Assembly (NCBI RefSeq): GCF_900113115.1
Contig: NZ_FOOF01000006.1
Span: forward strand, 1 to 64,000
Length of the DNA stretch: 64,000 nucleotides
Origin: Duganella sp. CF458
GTDB taxonomy: Bacteria > Pseudomonadota > Gammaproteobacteria > Burkholderiales > Burkholderiaceae_D
Direction: 5' to 3'
A program made the position numbers and the translations under genes. Of the stretch, positions 16,921 through 28,279 are shown in pieces (positions within the stretch are counted from its first letter, which is position 1; every line of letters begins with the position of its first letter). The notes under the pieces were generated by a model. That model was given only the letters and a program-made list of their open reading frames with translations. It did not search any database and was not told where the DNA came from.

Positions 16921-18252
16921 ATGGAGACTCCAACAACATCCAATGCCCCCTCGACACCACGCGCCGGCAAACGGGCGCGCTGGATCGGCGGAGTGGCGGC
17001 CCTGCTTGGCATGCTGGCCCTGGGCGGCCTGGCCTGGTACCTGACCCACCGCGGCCCTGCCGAAGGCGGGCAGGGTGGCTCGGGTACGCCGGCCACCGCT
17101 GGCGCTGGTGGCGCCGGGCAGGGAAGCGGTGGGCGGGGCGGCCGCGGTGGACGCGGTCCCGCTGCCACGGTCGGCGTGGCGACGGCCGAAAAGGCCGACT
17201 TGCCGGTCACCCTGGACGCGCTGGGTACCGTCACCGCGGCCGCTACCACCACGGTGCGGCCGCAGGTTTCCGGCATCCTGCAAAAAGTTCTCTTCAAGGA
17301 GGGCCAGATGGTCAAGGCGGGCCAGGTGCTGGCCCAGATCGATCCGCGCCAATTCGAGCTGCAGCTGATGCAGGCCACCGGCCAGCGCGAGCGCGATGAG
17401 GCGCAACTGGAAAATGCACGCCTGACGCTTGAACGCTATCGCACCTTGCTGGCGCAGGATTCCATCGCACGGCAGGATGTCGACACGCAGGCGGCGCTGG
17501 TCAAACAACTCCAGGGCACGGTCACGACCGACCGCGCGAATGAGGGCACGGCGCGCCTGAACCTGGGCTACACCAAGGTGGTGGCGCCGATCAGCGGGCG
17601 GGTCGGCTTGCGGGTGGTCGATATCGGCAACCTGGTTGGTTCGAGCGATGCGGCGGGGATTGCGGTGATCACGCAGTTGGCGCCGATCGATGTGGAGTTT
17701 GCAGTGCCGCAGGACCGGGTTGCGGAGCTGGCGCCGCGCGCCGGCGATCGTGCCGGCGCACCCATGGTGGCGCTGGCGTACGACCGCACGCGCAGCACGG
17801 TGCTGGAGAAGGGCGGGTTTTATGCACTGGATAACCAGGTCGATACGCAGACCGGCACCGTGATGGCGAAGGCGCGCTTCGCCAATGCCGGTTCTTCCTT
17901 GTTCCCCAGCCAGTTCGTGAACGTGCGGCTCGAGCTGCGCACCATCAAGGATGCGGTGGTGGTGCCGGTGACGGCGTTGCGGCACGGTTCTTCGGGCGAC
18001 TACGTGTACGTGTTGCAAGATGGGCAGACAGCCTCGCAGCGGCCGGTCAAGCGCGGGATTGCGACCGTGGACAAGGTGCAGATCGAGAGCGGCCTGGCGG
18101 CCGGCGAACAGGTGATCACCGAAGGGGCGGACCGCATCAAGGACGGTGCGCGCGTTACGTTGCCGTCGCAGCGGCCCGGCGCTGACGGCGAGGGCGGCGG
18201 CAAGCGGCGCCGTCATCGTGACGATGCGGGCGCCGCCGGCGCGACGCGATGA
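16921..18252 (+). CDS. mdtA: RND efflux periplasmic adaptor (MdtA-like)
   Basis: 443 residues from ATG 16921; the longer open frame upstream has no export signal. An N-terminal inner-membrane anchor ([21 protein letters not shown]) leads to a Gly-rich linker, then the membrane-fusion-protein fold: lipoyl half [19 protein letters not shown], alpha-hairpin region rich in Gln/Arg/Glu, and second lipoyl half [19 protein letters not shown]. The C-terminal tail is charged ([11 protein letters not shown]). It bridges the two RND pumps and the outer-membrane factor encoded next, with all junctions overlapping. Confidence 0.92.
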   Translation: METPTTSNAPSTPRAGKRARWIGGVAALLGMLALGGLAWYLTHRGPAEGGQGGSGTPATAGAGGAGQGSGGRGGRGGRGPAATVGVATAEKADLPVTLDALGTVTAAATTTVRPQVSGILQKVLFKEGQMVKAGQVLAQIDPRQFELQLMQATGQRERDEAQLENARLTLERYRTLLAQDSIARQDVDTQAALVKQLQGTVTTDRANEGTARLNLGYTKVVAPISGRVGLRVVDIGNLVGSSDAAGIAVITQLAPIDVEFAVPQDRVAELAPRAGDRAGAPMVALAYDRTRSTVLEKGGFYALDNQVDTQTGTVMAKARFANAGSSLFPSQFVNVRLELRTIKDAVVVPVTALRHGSSGDYVYVLQDGQTASQRPVKRGIATVDKVQIESGLAAGEQVITEGADRIKDGARVTLPSQRPGADGEGGGKRRRHRDDAGAAGATR

Positions 18253-21200
18253 GCCCCTCGGCGCCCTTCATCCGGCGGCCGGTGGCGACGGCGCTGTTCA
18301 TGCTGGCCATCGTGCTGGCCGGCCTGCTTGGCTATCGTTTCCTGCCGCTGTCGGCGTTGCCGCAAGTCGACTTCCCGACCATCCAGGTACGTACGCTGTA
18401 TCCCGGCGCCAGCCCGGAGGTGATGGGGCGCACGGTCACGGCGCCGCTGGAACGGCAGTTTGGGCAGATGTCCGGCCTGCAGCGCATGAGCTCCACCAGC
18501 GCAGCCGGGGTTTCCATCATCACGCTGCAATTCAGCTTGGGCCAGACGCTGGACGTGGCGGAGCAGGAAGTGCAGGCGGCGATCAACGCCGGCGGCTCGC
18601 TGCTGCCGACCGACCTGCCGGCGCCGCCGGTGTACGCCAAGGTCAACCCGGCCGATGCGCCGGTGCTGACATTGGCCATCACCTCGAAAGCGATGCCCCT
18701 GACGGAAGTGCAGAACATCGTCAACACGCGGCTGGCGCTGAAGATCAGCCAGGTCAACGGCGTCGGCCTGGTCACGCTGGGCGGCGGCCAGCGTCCAGCC
18801 GTGCGCATCCAGGCCGACACGCAAGCCCTGGCCAGCTACGGCCTCGGCCTGGATACGCTGCGCAGCGCCATCACGGCGGCCAACGCCAACAGCGCCAAGG
18901 GCAGCTTCGACGGCCCCACGCGCGCTTTTACCATCAATGCCAACGACCAGTTGCTGGCGGCCGACGATTACCGCCAGCTGATCGTCTCCTACCGCAACGG
19001 CGCGCCGCTCCGGCTGCAGGACGTGGCCCGCGTGGTCGATAGCGCGGAGAACGTCAAGCTTGGCGCCTGGGCCGGCCTGACGCCCGCCATCATCCTGGAT
19101 GTGCAACGCCAGCCGGGCGCCAACGTGATCGCCACGGTCGATGCGATCCGGGAGCGCCTGCCGGAGCTGCAGGCCAGCCTGCCCGGCGCCATCGAGGTGG
19201 CCGTGCTGAGCGACCGCACCCACGGCATCCGCGCCTCGGTGCTGCACGTGGAACTTGAACTGCTGCTGGCCGTGGTGCTGGTGGTGCTGGTGATCTTCGC
19301 CTTCCTGCGCAGCCCGCGCGCGACGGTGATCGCCAGCCTGGCGGTGCCGATTTCGCTGGTCGGCACTTTCGGCGTGATGTACCTGCTCGGCTACAGCCTG
19401 AACAACCTCAGCCTGATGGCGCTCACCATCGCCACCGGTTTCGTGGTGGACGACGCCATCGTCATGATCGAGAACATCGCGCGCCACATCGAGCAAGGCG
19501 AGAGCCCGATGAACGCGGCCCTCAAGGGCGCACAGCAGATCGGCTTCACCATCATCTCGCTGACGGTGTCGCTGATCGCCGTGCTGATTCCGCTGCTGTT
19601 CATGGGCGACGTGGTGGGACGCCTGTTCCGTGAGTTCGCCGTCACGCTGGCCATCACCATCCTGATTTCCGCCGTGGTGTCGCTGACGCTGGTGCCGATG
19701 ATGTCCGGCCGCTGGCTGGCCGAGCATAAAGAGCACGAGGCCACCTTGTTTGACCGCCTGGTCAAGCGTTACGACGGTAGCCTGCAATGGGTGCTGGAGC
19801 GGCAGGGCGTGACCCTGCTGGTTGCCCTGGGCACGCTGGTGCTGACGGTGCTGCTTTACCTGTGGATTCCCAAAGGCCTGTTCCCGACCCAGGACACCGG
19901 CCAGTTGAAAGCCCGCATCGAAGCGGCGCAGACCGTGTCCTTCGAACGCATGGTGCAGTTGCAGCAGCAGGCCGCCCGCGCCATGCTGGAGGACCCGGCC
20001 GTGGCCTCGCTCAGTTCCGTGGTCGGCGTCGACGCGGGCAACAACACCATGCTGCATACCGGCAGCATGCTGGTCAACCTGAAACCGGACCGCGACAAGC
20101 TGCAAGTGGTGATGGAGCGCCTGCGCCAGCGCGTGGCGCAAGTGGCGGGCGTCAAGCTGTATCTGCAGCCAACGCAGGACCTGACCATCGATGCCGAAAG
20201 CGGCCCGACCCAGTACCGCGTTTCGCTGGAAGGTGCCGATAACGCCAGCGTATCGGAATGGGCGACCAGGCTGTCCGAACGCATGGCGGGCAAGGAGCGG
20301 CTGCGCAATGTGGTGTCCGATGTGGGCGCCAGCGGCGCCGGAGCCTATGTCAGCATCGACCGCGACACCGCCTCGCGGCTGTCGATCACCGCTGCGGCGG
20401 TGGACGACGCGCTGTACAGCGCTTTCGGCCAGCGCATCGTTTCCACCATTTTCACCGAGACCAACCAGTACCGCGTGATCCTGGAAGCTGACCAGGACCG
20501 CATGGAGACGCCGGAAGCGCTGGGCAACCTGCAACTGCGCACCGGCAGCGGCAAGCCGACGCCATTGTCGGCCATCGCCAGCGTGCAGGAGCGCCCGGCG
20601 CCGCTGCAGCTGACCCACGTGGCCCAGTACCCGGCCACCACCATCGGCTTCGATGCCGCGCCCGGCGTGGCGCTGGGGCAGGCGGTCGACGCGATCCGCG
20701 ATGCTGCCAGGGAAGTGGGCCTGCCGCAATCGGTCAGCCTGAGCTTCCTGGGCGCGGCGGGCGCCTACCAGGCTTCGCTGAGCAACCAGCTCTGGCTGAT
20801 CCTGGCGGCGGTGCTGTGCGTGTACATCGTGCTGGGCGTGCTGTACGAAAGCTATATCCACCCGTTGACCATCCTGTCCACGCTGCCGTCGGCCGGCGTC
20901 GGCGCGCTGCTGGCGCTGATGCTGACGGGGCAGGAGCTGGGCGTGATCGGCATTATCGGCATCATCCTGCTGATCGGCATCGTCAAGAAGAACGCCATCA
21001 TGATGATCGACTTCGCCATCGAGGCGGAACGCGAGCAGGGCATGGCGCCGCGCGAGGCGATCCACCAGGCCGCGCTGCTGCGCTTGCGGCCGATTTTGAT
21101 GACCACCATGGCGGCCTTGTTTGCCGCCGTCCCGCTGATGTTGGGCTGGGGCGAGGGCGCCGAGTTGCGCCGGCCGCTTGGCCTGTCGATCTTCGGCGGC

Positions 21201-21302
21201 CTGATTGTCAGCCAGTTGCTCACGCTGTACACCACGCCGGTGATCTACCTGGCCTTCGACCGCCTTGCGCAGCGCCGCCGGGGGCGCGGGGAGGCGACAT
21301 GA
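18249..21302 (+). CDS. mdtB: RND efflux pump subunit (MdtB-like)
   Basis: 1017 residues, normal for a hydrophobe/amphiphile efflux RND protein, with 12 membrane helices and two large periplasmic loops. It opens [20 protein letters not shown]. Helix 4 has [17 protein letters not shown], the proton-relay Asp pair, and helix 10 carries [19 protein letters not shown]. In MdtBC-type systems two related RND proteins form a heterotrimer; the paralogous gene follows with a 4-bp overlap. Start ATG 18249 overlaps the adaptor stop. Which of B and C is which was set by order only. Confidence 0.93.
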   Translation: MSPSAPFIRRPVATALFMLAIVLAGLLGYRFLPLSALPQVDFPTIQVRTLYPGASPEVMGRTVTAPLERQFGQMSGLQRMSSTSAAGVSIITLQFSLGQTLDVAEQEVQAAINAGGSLLPTDLPAPPVYAKVNPADAPVLTLAITSKAMPLTEVQNIVNTRLALKISQVNGVGLVTLGGGQRPAVRIQADTQALASYGLGLDTLRSAITAANANSAKGSFDGPTRAFTINANDQLLAADDYRQLIVSYRNGAPLRLQDVARVVDSAENVKLGAWAGLTPAIILDVQRQPGANVIATVDAIRERLPELQASLPGAIEVAVLSDRTHGIRASVLHVELELLLAVVLVVLVIFAFLRSPRATVIASLAVPISLVGTFGVMYLLGYSLNNLSLMALTIATGFVVDDAIVMIENIARHIEQGESPMNAALKGAQQIGFTIISLTVSLIAVLIPLLFMGDVVGRLFREFAVTLAITILISAVVSLTLVPMMSGRWLAEHKEHEATLFDRLVKRYDGSLQWVLERQGVTLLVALGTLVLTVLLYLWIPKGLFPTQDTGQLKARIEAAQTVSFERMVQLQQQAARAMLEDPAVASLSSVVGVDAGNNTMLHTGSMLVNLKPDRDKLQVVMERLRQRVAQVAGVKLYLQPTQDLTIDAESGPTQYRVSLEGADNASVSEWATRLSERMAGKERLRNVVSDVGASGAGAYVSIDRDTASRLSITAAAVDDALYSAFGQRIVSTIFTETNQYRVILEADQDRMETPEALGNLQLRTGSGKPTPLSAIASVQERPAPLQLTHVAQYPATTIGFDAAPGVALGQAVDAIRDAAREVGLPQSVSLSFLGAAGAYQASLSNQLWLILAAVLCVYIVLGVLYESYIHPLTILSTLPSAGVGALLALMLTGQELGVIGIIGIILLIGIVKKNAIMMIDFAIEAEREQGMAPREAIHQAALLRLRPILMTTMAALFAAVPLMLGWGEGAELRRPLGLSIFGGLIVSQLLTLYTTPVIYLAFDRLAQRRRGRGEAT

Positions 21303-24300
21303 ACCTGTCCGAGCCCTTTGTCCGCCGTCCTATTGCCACGGTGCTGCTGACGATCGGGCTGGCACTGGCTGGCATCGCGGCATTCTTCGTGCTGCCGGTG
21401 TCGCCGCTGCCGCAGGTGGATTACCCCTCGATCTCGGTCAGCGCCAGCCTGCCCGGCGCCAGTCCGGACACCATGGCAAGCAGCGTGGCGACGCCGTTGG
21501 AGCGGCGGCTGGCCGTGATCGCAGGCGTGAACGAGGTGACTTCCTCGTCCGGCAGCGGCTCGACGCGCGTCAACCTGCAGTTCGAGTTGAACCGCAAGAT
21601 CGATGCGGCGGCGCGCGAAGTGCAGGCCGCCATCAATGCCTCGCGCGCCGACTTGCCGGCCACGCTGCGCAGCAACCCGACCTACCGCAAGGCCAATCCA
21701 TCCGATGCGCCCGTGATCATCCTGGCGCTGACATCGGCCACCCGCAGCCCGGGGCAGGTGTACGAGTCGGTGTCGAACATCGTGCAGCAGAAGCTGGCCC
21801 AGGTGAAAGGCGTGGGCGACGTGGAGATCGGCGGCGGCTCGCTGCCGGCGGTGCGCGTCGAACTGTTGCCGTTTGCGCTGAACCGCTACGGCGTATCGTC
21901 GGAAGACGTGCGGGCGGCGATCCAGGCCACCAATGCCAACCGGCCCAAGGGAGCGATCGAGGTGGCAGGGCGGCGCCTGCAGATCTATTCGGCTGCGTCG
22001 ACGGCCAGCGGCGGCCGCAGCGCTGCCGATTACCGCGACCTGGTCGTGGCCTGGCGCGACGGCGCCGCGATCCGGCTCGACGACGTGGCGCAGGTGATCG
22101 ACGGTGCGGAGAACCGCAACACACTGGGCCTGTTCAACGGCGAGCCGGCCGTGATCGTGCTGGTGACGCGCCAGCCCGGCGCCAACGTGATCGAGACGGT
22201 GGATGCGGTGCGCGATTTGCTGCCGCAGTTACAGGCCCAGTTGCCGCAGGATGTGAAACTGCAGGTCGCGTCGGACAGTACCAATTCTATCCGTTCCTCG
22301 CTGCTCGAAATCGAGTTCACGCTGCTGATGTCGATTGTGCTGGTGGTGCTGGTGGTGAGCGCTTTCCTGCGCAGCGCGCGGGCGACCGTGATTCCGGCGA
22401 TCGCGACCGTGGTGTCGCTGCTGGGCACCTTCGGCGTGATGTACTTGCTGGGCTTCAGTCTGAATAACCTCAGCCTGATGGCGCTGACCGTGGCCACCGG
22501 CTTCGTGGTGGACGATGCCATCGTGGTGCTGGAGAACACCGCGCGCCACATGGAGCAGGGCATGGAGCGCTTCGCGGCCGCGCTGCAAGGGGCGAAGGAA
22601 GTCGGCTTTACCGTGCTGTCGATCAGCGTGTCGCTGGTGGCGGTCTTCATCCCGCTGCTGTTCATGGGCGGGCAGGTGGGCCGCTTGTTCCGCGAGTTTG
22701 CCGTCACCTTGTCGGCGGCGGTGATGATCTCGCTGGTGATCTCCCTGACCACCACGCCGATGCTGTGCGCCTGGCTGCTGCGGCCGGGTGCCGCGCAGCA
22801 GGCGCCAGGACGCGTGTCGCGTTGGTTCGAGCGGGGCTTCGACATCATTCTGCGCATGTATGAGAAGTCGCTGGACTGGGCGCTCGCCAGCGCGTGGCTG
22901 GTGATGCTGGTCCTGGTATTCGTGGTCGGGCTGAATGTCTACCTGTATGCCGCCGCGCCGAAGGGCTTCTTCCCGCAGCAGGACACGGGGCAGATCAATG
23001 GCGGCATCCGCGCCGACCAGAGCATCTCCTTCCAGGCCATGCAGGGCAAGCTGCGGCAGCTGGTGAATATCATCCGCGACGATCCGGCCGTGGCGACGGT
23101 GGTCGGCTTTACCGGCGGCTCGCGGGCGGGCGGCGGCTTCATGTTCGTCAACCTGAAACCGGCGGCGGAGCGCGACGTGACGGGGCAGCAGGTGATTGCG
23201 CGCCTGCGGCCCAAGCTGGCGCGTGTGACCGGCGTGTCGCTGTTCCTGAACACGGTGCAGGACTTGCGCATGGGCGGGCGGCAAAGCAATTCCACTTACC
23301 AGTACACGCTGAAAAGCGACAACCGCGCCGATTTGAAACGCTGGGCCTCGCGCCTGGCCGATGAAATGAAGCGGCAGAAGGCGCTGGTGGACGTGGATAC
23401 CGACCAGGCGGACAACGGTGTCGAAACCTTTGTTGCGGCCGACAAGGACATGGTGTCGCGCATGGGCCTGTCGATGAAGGATGTCGACAACGCGCTGTAC
23501 AACGCGTTCGGGCAACGCCAGGTGGCAACGATCTACGATGAGCTTAACCAGTACAAGGTGGTGATGGAAGTGGCGCCGGAATATGCCCGCAGCCCGGAAG
23601 CGCTGGCCGACGTCTATGTGGGGCGCCGCGCTGCCGCCAGCACGGGCGGCTCGGTGGTCGGGGCAGGGATGCGCGACCCGTCCGGCGGCTCGGCGCTGAG
23701 CACGCAGGCCGACGCCATGGTGCCGCTGGCGGCGCTGGCCTCGTTTGCCGAGCGATCCACCCCGGCCTCGGTGAATCACCAGGACGGCGAACTGGCGACC
23801 ACGGTTTCCTTCAACCTGGCTGACGGCGCCAGCCTGGGCGAGGCGCAGCAAGCGGTGAAGGACGCGGAAAACGCCATCGGCATGCCGAACAACGTACGCG
23901 GCAGCTTCCAGGGCACGGCGCGCACGGCGCAGGAAACCAACCAGCAGCAGCCGCTGCTGATCGCCGCGGCGCTGGTGGTGATCTACATCGTCCTGGGCAT
24001 GCTGTACGAAAGCCTGGTGCATCCGATCACGGTGCTGTCGACGCTGCCCTCGGCCGGCGTCGGCGCGGTGCTGGCGCTGCTGATGTTCCGCATGGAGTTT
24101 TCGCTGATCGCCCTGATCGGGGTGTTCCTGCTGATCGGCATCGTGAAAAAGAACGCCATCCTGATCATCGATTTCGCGCTGGAGGCGGAACGCACGCGCG
24201 GCCTGGACTCGCGCAGCGCCGTGCGGGAAGCCTGCCTGCTGCGCTTCCGCCCGATCCTGATGACGACCATGGCGGCGGCGCTGGGTGCACTGCCGCTGGC

Positions 24301-24457
24301 GATCGGCTTTGGCGAAGGTTCGGAGCTGCGCCAGCCGCTGGGCATCGCCATCATCGGCGGCCTGGTTGCCAGCCAGCTGCTCACTTTACTGACCACGCCC
24401 GTGGTCTACCTGCTGCTCGATAAGCTGCGCCTGCGTGGCGCAAAGGCCACAACATGA
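21299..24457 (+). CDS. mdtC: RND efflux pump subunit (MdtC-like)
   Basis: 1052 residues from ATG 21299, which overlaps the MdtB stop. It starts [20 protein letters not shown] and keeps the helix-4 motif [17 protein letters not shown] and helix-10 [19 protein letters not shown]. Compared with its partner it has an insert around residue 775-800 rich in Gly, Ser and Ala ([19 protein letters not shown]) in the second periplasmic loop. It likely pairs with MdtB in a heteromeric pump for bile-salt-like or hydrophobic drugs. No BaeSR-type two-component genes are adjacent. Confidence 0.93.
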   Translation: MNLSEPFVRRPIATVLLTIGLALAGIAAFFVLPVSPLPQVDYPSISVSASLPGASPDTMASSVATPLERRLAVIAGVNEVTSSSGSGSTRVNLQFELNRKIDAAAREVQAAINASRADLPATLRSNPTYRKANPSDAPVIILALTSATRSPGQVYESVSNIVQQKLAQVKGVGDVEIGGGSLPAVRVELLPFALNRYGVSSEDVRAAIQATNANRPKGAIEVAGRRLQIYSAASTASGGRSAADYRDLVVAWRDGAAIRLDDVAQVIDGAENRNTLGLFNGEPAVIVLVTRQPGANVIETVDAVRDLLPQLQAQLPQDVKLQVASDSTNSIRSSLLEIEFTLLMSIVLVVLVVSAFLRSARATVIPAIATVVSLLGTFGVMYLLGFSLNNLSLMALTVATGFVVDDAIVVLENTARHMEQGMERFAAALQGAKEVGFTVLSISVSLVAVFIPLLFMGGQVGRLFREFAVTLSAAVMISLVISLTTTPMLCAWLLRPGAAQQAPGRVSRWFERGFDIILRMYEKSLDWALASAWLVMLVLVFVVGLNVYLYAAAPKGFFPQQDTGQINGGIRADQSISFQAMQGKLRQLVNIIRDDPAVATVVGFTGGSRAGGGFMFVNLKPAAERDVTGQQVIARLRPKLARVTGVSLFLNTVQDLRMGGRQSNSTYQYTLKSDNRADLKRWASRLADEMKRQKALVDVDTDQADNGVETFVAADKDMVSRMGLSMKDVDNALYNAFGQRQVATIYDELNQYKVVMEVAPEYARSPEALADVYVGRRAAASTGGSVVGAGMRDPSGGSALSTQADAMVPLAALASFAERSTPASVNHQDGELATTVSFNLADGASLGEAQQAVKDAENAIGMPNNVRGSFQGTARTAQETNQQQPLLIAAALVVIYIVLGMLYESLVHPITVLSTLPSAGVGAVLALLMFRMEFSLIALIGVFLLIGIVKKNAILIIDFALEAERTRGLDSRSAVREACLLRFRPILMTTMAAALGALPLAIGFGEGSELRQPLGIAIIGGLVASQLLTLLTTPVVYLLLDKLRLRGAKATT

Positions 24458-25842
24458 AAAAAATTCTCGGCGCGCTCACCCTGGCATTGGCCGGCTGCGC
24501 CACCGGCCCGGCATACCAAACGCCCAGCGCGCCGCTGTCGGCGCAATTCAAGGAGGCCGAAGGCTGGCAGCCGGCCGCGCCGGCCGACCTGCTGGAAAAG
24601 GGCCCCTGGTGGGAGCTGTTCGGCGACGCCACCCTCAACCAGCTGGCCAGCCAGGTGGACGTGAACAACCAGAACGTGGCGGCGGCGCAAGCGCGCTACG
24701 CCCAGGCCCGCGCCGCCGTGGCCGAGCAGCGTGCCTCCTTGTTCCCGGTAGTGACGCTGGACGCCAGCGCGAACCGTAGTGGTAGCGGCAGCAGCGGCGC
24801 GGGTGGCGACGGGCGCACCGGCAACCAGTACCGGGTGAACATCGGCGCCAGCTGGGAGCCGGATGTGTGGGGCCGGTTGCGAGCGGGCGTCAGCGGAGCC
24901 CAGGCCGGCGCCCAGGCCAGCGCAGCCGACCTGGCGGCCGCGCGGCTGGCGGCGCAAGGCGAACTGGCGGCGAACTACATCGGCTTGCGCCTGTCGGACG
25001 CCCAACTGGCGCTGCTGGGCGAAACGGTGGCGGGCTACCAGCGTGTGCTGCAGATCACCCAGAACCGCGTGAACGCCGGCGTGGCGCCCAGTTCCGACCT
25101 GCTGCAAGCCCAGACCCAGCTCGCCAATGCCAGTGCCGACCGGCTCAGCGCGCAGCGCCAGCGCGCCCAGCTCGAACACGCCATCGCCATCCTGCTGGGC
25201 AAGGCGCCGGCCGATTTCACGCTGGCCGCTGCGCCATGGACGCTGCAGGTGCCGCAGATCCCGCTCGGCCTGCCGTCGACGTTGCTGGAACGGCGGCCCG
25301 ACATCGCCGCTGCGGAGCGCCGGGTGGCGGCCGCCAACACGCAGATCGGCATCGCGCGCAGCGCCTATTTTCCCAGCCTGAGCCTGGGCGGCAGTTATGG
25401 CGTGGCGGGCAGCCAACTGGGCGGCTTGTTCAGCGCCTCCAACACCCTGTGGTCGCTCGGCCTGTCGGCGGCGCAGGCGGTGTTCAACGCCGGCGCCACC
25501 GGTGCCCGCGTCGACCAGGCCAGTGCCGCGCGCGACGTGGCGGTGGCCAACTATCGCCAGGCCGTCCTGACCGCCCTGGCCGACGTGGAAGACCAGCTGG
25601 CGGCCAGCAAAGTGCTGGCGCAGCAGCAGGCCTTGCGCGAAACCTCGGCCCATGCCGCCAGCCAGGTCGAGCAGCAGATGCTGAACCGTTACCGGGCCGG
25701 CCAGGTCGGCTATACCGACGTGGTGGCGGCCCAGGTCACTGCGCTCAATGCCCGGCGCGCGCTGCTGCAGGCCCAGGCCGACCGCCAGTCGACGGCGGTG
25801 GCGCTGGTGCAGGCGCTGGGCGGCGGCTGGAAGGGGTTTTAA
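24454..25842 (+). CDS. Outer-membrane efflux lipoprotein (OprM/NodT family)
   Basis: 462 residues. The signal peptide ends in a lipobox (LALAGC), giving a lipid-anchored Cys15. Two outer-membrane-efflux repeats follow: NVAAAQARYAQARAAVAEQR, then RVNAGVAPSSDLLQAQTQLA in the first, and LLERRPDIAAAERRVAAAN with RYRAGQVGYTDVVAAQ in the second. It forms the TolC-like exit duct for the RND pump whose genes precede it; its ATG overlaps the stop of mdtC. It is the last gene of the operon; no hairpin with a U run follows. Confidence 0.93.
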   Translation: MKKILGALTLALAGCATGPAYQTPSAPLSAQFKEAEGWQPAAPADLLEKGPWWELFGDATLNQLASQVDVNNQNVAAAQARYAQARAAVAEQRASLFPVVTLDASANRSGSGSSGAGGDGRTGNQYRVNIGASWEPDVWGRLRAGVSGAQAGAQASAADLAAARLAAQGELAANYIGLRLSDAQLALLGETVAGYQRVLQITQNRVNAGVAPSSDLLQAQTQLANASADRLSAQRQRAQLEHAIAILLGKAPADFTLAAAPWTLQVPQIPLGLPSTLLERRPDIAAAERRVAAANTQIGIARSAYFPSLSLGGSYGVAGSQLGGLFSASNTLWSLGLSAAQAVFNAGATGARVDQASAARDVAVANYRQAVLTALADVEDQLAASKVLAQQQALRETSAHAASQVEQQMLNRYRAGQVGYTDVVAAQVTALNARRALLQAQADRQSTAVALVQALGGGWKGF

Positions 25843-25889
25843 CCGACAGGCGGTTTGCCATTTCCTTGCTTCACTGGCATCATGCCGGG

Positions 25890-26489
25890 ATGACCAACCG
25901 TTTAGTTTCGTCTGATTCGGAAACCAGTGAGGCGCTGCGGCACCAGCAGGCGGTGCAGATTGTCGGCATGGGTGCATCGGCCGGCGGGCTCGATGCGATT
26001 TCCGAGTTCCTGGCCTCCATGCCGTCCCGCACGGGGATGGCGTTCATCGTCCTGCAGCACCACGATCCCTCGCGCCGTGGCCTGCTGCCCGAGCTGCTGC
26101 GCCGTATCACCACCATGGAAGTGTGTGAAATCGCCGAATCGATCGAGGTGCGGCCGGACCATGTGTATGTGGCGCCGCCCAACTTCGACCTGGCTTTTTC
26201 CAACGAAAAGCTGATGCCGGTGGAGACCGCCGACGTCCATAGCCGCTATCCGATCGACTCCTTTTTTCGCGCGCTGGCCGCCGAAAAGGGGCAGGCTGCC
26301 GCCGGCGTGGTGTTTTCCGGCATGGGCACCGACGGCACCGCCGGCTTGCGTGCGATTCAGGAGGCTGGCGGCGTGACCCTGGCGCAGGAACCCAATTCCG
26401 CCAAGTTTGACTCGATGCCGCGCAGCGCGATCGCGGCCGGCGTGGCCGATTTCGTTGCGCCGCCCGGCGCCAGGCCTTGCGCGAGCTGA
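25890..26489 (+). CDS. CheB-type methylesterase part of a CheB/CheR hybrid (frameshifted)
   Basis: 199 residues from ATG 25890 to a TGA at 26487-26489. It is a CheB catalytic domain with the triad in place: Ser in VGMGASAGGLDAI, His in VLQHHDPSRRG and Asp in FSGMGTDGTAGLRAIQE. No receiver domain precedes it. In the family this domain runs straight into CheR. Here ADFVAPPG is followed by a frame change: adding one base near 26471-26473 gives APPGA-x-ALRELMSLL, joining the next frame. So this is either one gene with a 1-base deletion or a coupled split pair overlapping by 13 bp. Confidence 0.75.
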   Translation: MTNRLVSSDSETSEALRHQQAVQIVGMGASAGGLDAISEFLASMPSRTGMAFIVLQHHDPSRRGLLPELLRRITTMEVCEIAESIEVRPDHVYVAPPNFDLAFSNEKLMPVETADVHSRYPIDSFFRALAAEKGQAAAGVVFSGMGTDGTAGLRAIQEAGGVTLAQEPNSAKFDSMPRSAIAAGVADFVAPPGARPCAS

Positions 26490-28279
26490 TGTCGCTGCTG
26501 CAGCGCCATACCGGCAACAACTTCACCGAATACAAGATGAGCACTGTGCTGCGCCGCATCGAGCGCCGCATGAAGCTGCACCAGCTCGATTCGATGGAAT
26601 CCTACGTGGCCTACCTGCGCGACAACGCGGCCGAAGTGCAGCTGCTGTTCCGAGTAATGCTGATCGGTGTGACCAGCTTCTTCCGCGATCCGACCGTGTG
26701 GGAACACCTGTGCAGCGAGACCATACCGGCGCTGCTGGCGGCCAACCCGGAAGGCGCCGCCTTCAAGGCCTGGGTGCCGGCCTGCTCGACCGGCGAAGGA
26801 GCCTACACCCTGGCCATGGTGTTCGACGAAGCGGTCACGCGCGCCAACGCCCGCGAGACGGGCAGGTATTCGCTGCAGATCTTTGCCACCGACCTGCATG
26901 GCGACGCCATCGACAAGGCGCGCCAGGGCCTGTTCGGACGCGGCGTGGAAGACACGGTGACGCATGAACGGCTGGTGCGCTATTTCCTGGCCGACGGCGC
27001 CGGCTATCGGATCCGCAAGGAACTGCGCAATATGATCATCTTCGCGCAGCAGAACATCATTTCCGATCCGCCGTTCACCAAACTCGATATTCTTAGCTGC
27101 CGCAATCTGCTAATCTATTTCAACCCAAAACTGCAGGAACAGTTGATACCACTGTTCCACTATGCCTTGAAACCGGAAGGCTTGCTGGTATTGGGCAGCG
27201 CGGATACGCCAGGCAGCTACAACGAGCTGTTCATGCCGGTGCCGGGTTGCGGGCGTATTTACCGCCGCCTGGACGCCAGCACGCAGCGCGTGGCGAATTA
27301 TTTCCCGACCAAGATCGCGAAGGCCGCGCAACCAAGTTCCATCGAAGTTGCTACCATGACCATGAACGGCAATATCCAGACACAAGTAGAACACCTGCTG
27401 CTCAAAGCCCATACACCGGCGGCAGTCATGATCAACAGCGATGGCGATATCCTCTACATCCACGGCCGCACGGGCACTTTTCTGGAGCCGGCCACCGGCC
27501 GCGCCAACTGGAACATCCACGCCATGGCGCGCGACGGCCTGCGCTACGAGCTGGCCGACCTGATCGAACGCGCCAACCGCAGCGAGTCGACCGAAACCGT
27601 GCGCGAGCTGCTGTTCAAGGATGGCGCCTCCTCGCTGCTGGTCGACATGACGGTCGACGTGGTGCGCGAAGACGGTCATTCCGGCCACAACCTGCTGGTG
27701 ACGTTCGATGCTTCGGCGATGCCGGCCCGCAAGCGCGGCAGCCGGGGCGCCGACCCGCGCCCGCAGGAGCTGGAACAGCAACTGACCATGGCGCGCCTGG
27801 AACTGCAGGCAGTGCGCGAAGAAATGCAAACCTCGCGCGAAGAACTGAAGGCGGCCAACGAAGAACTGCAATCGAAGGTGGACGACCTGTCGCTGGTCAA
27901 CAGCGACATGAAGAACCTGTTGAACAGCACCGATATCGCCGTCATCTTCCTCGACAGCCAGATGAACATCCGGCGCTACACCAACCAGGCCACCCAGTTG
28001 TACAAGCTGATCGCCACCGACTTGAATCGTCCGCTCAGCGATATCGCCAACGACCTGGTGTATCCTGCCATGGAAGACGATGCGGCCGAGGTGCTGCGCT
28101 CGCTGGTGTTCTGCGAGCGCCAGATTCCGACCCGCGACGGCCGCTGGTTCATGGTGCGCATCATGCCTTACCGCACCGTGAATAACGTGATCGACGGCCT
28201 CGTGCTAACCTTCGTCAACGTCACCGAACTGAAACTGCTGGAAGCGCGCTTAACGCCTGAAGGAGGCAGCAACAAATGA
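26477..28279 (+). CDS. CheR-type methyltransferase with coiled coil and PAS, second part of the hybrid
   Basis: 600 codons are open from TTG 26477, but no ribosome site precedes it, which favours a frameshift over an independent start. CheR_N spans about 1-75 (TGNNFTEYKMSTVLRRIERR). The SAM-binding domain follows: VPACSTGEGAYTLAMVFDEA (usual form GCSTGEEAYS; the second Glu is Gly here) and LSCRNLLIYFNPKLQEQLI. A long Glu/Gln coiled coil (about 430-475, REELKAANEELQSK) and a PAS domain end the protein. Such hybrids are not chemotaxis proteins proper but stress or attachment regulators. Its stop overlaps the kinase start. Confidence 0.8.
   Translation: MRELMSLLQRHTGNNFTEYKMSTVLRRIERRMKLHQLDSMESYVAYLRDNAAEVQLLFRVMLIGVTSFFRDPTVWEHLCSETIPALLAANPEGAAFKAWVPACSTGEGAYTLAMVFDEAVTRANARETGRYSLQIFATDLHGDAIDKARQGLFGRGVEDTVTHERLVRYFLADGAGYRIRKELRNMIIFAQQNIISDPPFTKLDILSCRNLLIYFNPKLQEQLIPLFHYALKPEGLLVLGSADTPGSYNELFMPVPGCGRIYRRLDASTQRVANYFPTKIAKAAQPSSIEVATMTMNGNIQTQVEHLLLKAHTPAAVMINSDGDILYIHGRTGTFLEPATGRANWNIHAMARDGLRYELADLIERANRSESTETVRELLFKDGASSLLVDMTVDVVREDGHSGHNLLVTFDASAMPARKRGSRGADPRPQELEQQLTMARLELQAVREEMQTSREELKAANEELQSKVDDLSLVNSDMKNLLNSTDIAVIFLDSQMNIRRYTNQATQLYKLIATDLNRPLSDIANDLVYPAMEDDAAEVLRSLVFCERQIPTRDGRWFMVRIMPYRTVNNVIDGLVLTFVNVTELKLLEARLTPEGGSNK

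Noticed and set aside
18213..21065. 950-residue open frame on the minus strand opposite the MdtB-like gene
   Set aside because: It is rich in His, Gln, Arg and Asp, has no domain, and lies exactly antisense to a clear RND pump gene; a GC-bias shadow.
20816..21298. N-terminal 161-codon extension of the MdtC-like frame
   Set aside because: It overlaps the MdtB coding sequence in another frame; the ATG at 21299 with the membrane helix start and stop-overlap is the real start.
22229..24022. 597-residue minus-strand frame over the MdtC-like gene
   Set aside because: His/Gln/Arg-rich shadow of a conserved RND protein; no independent start signal.
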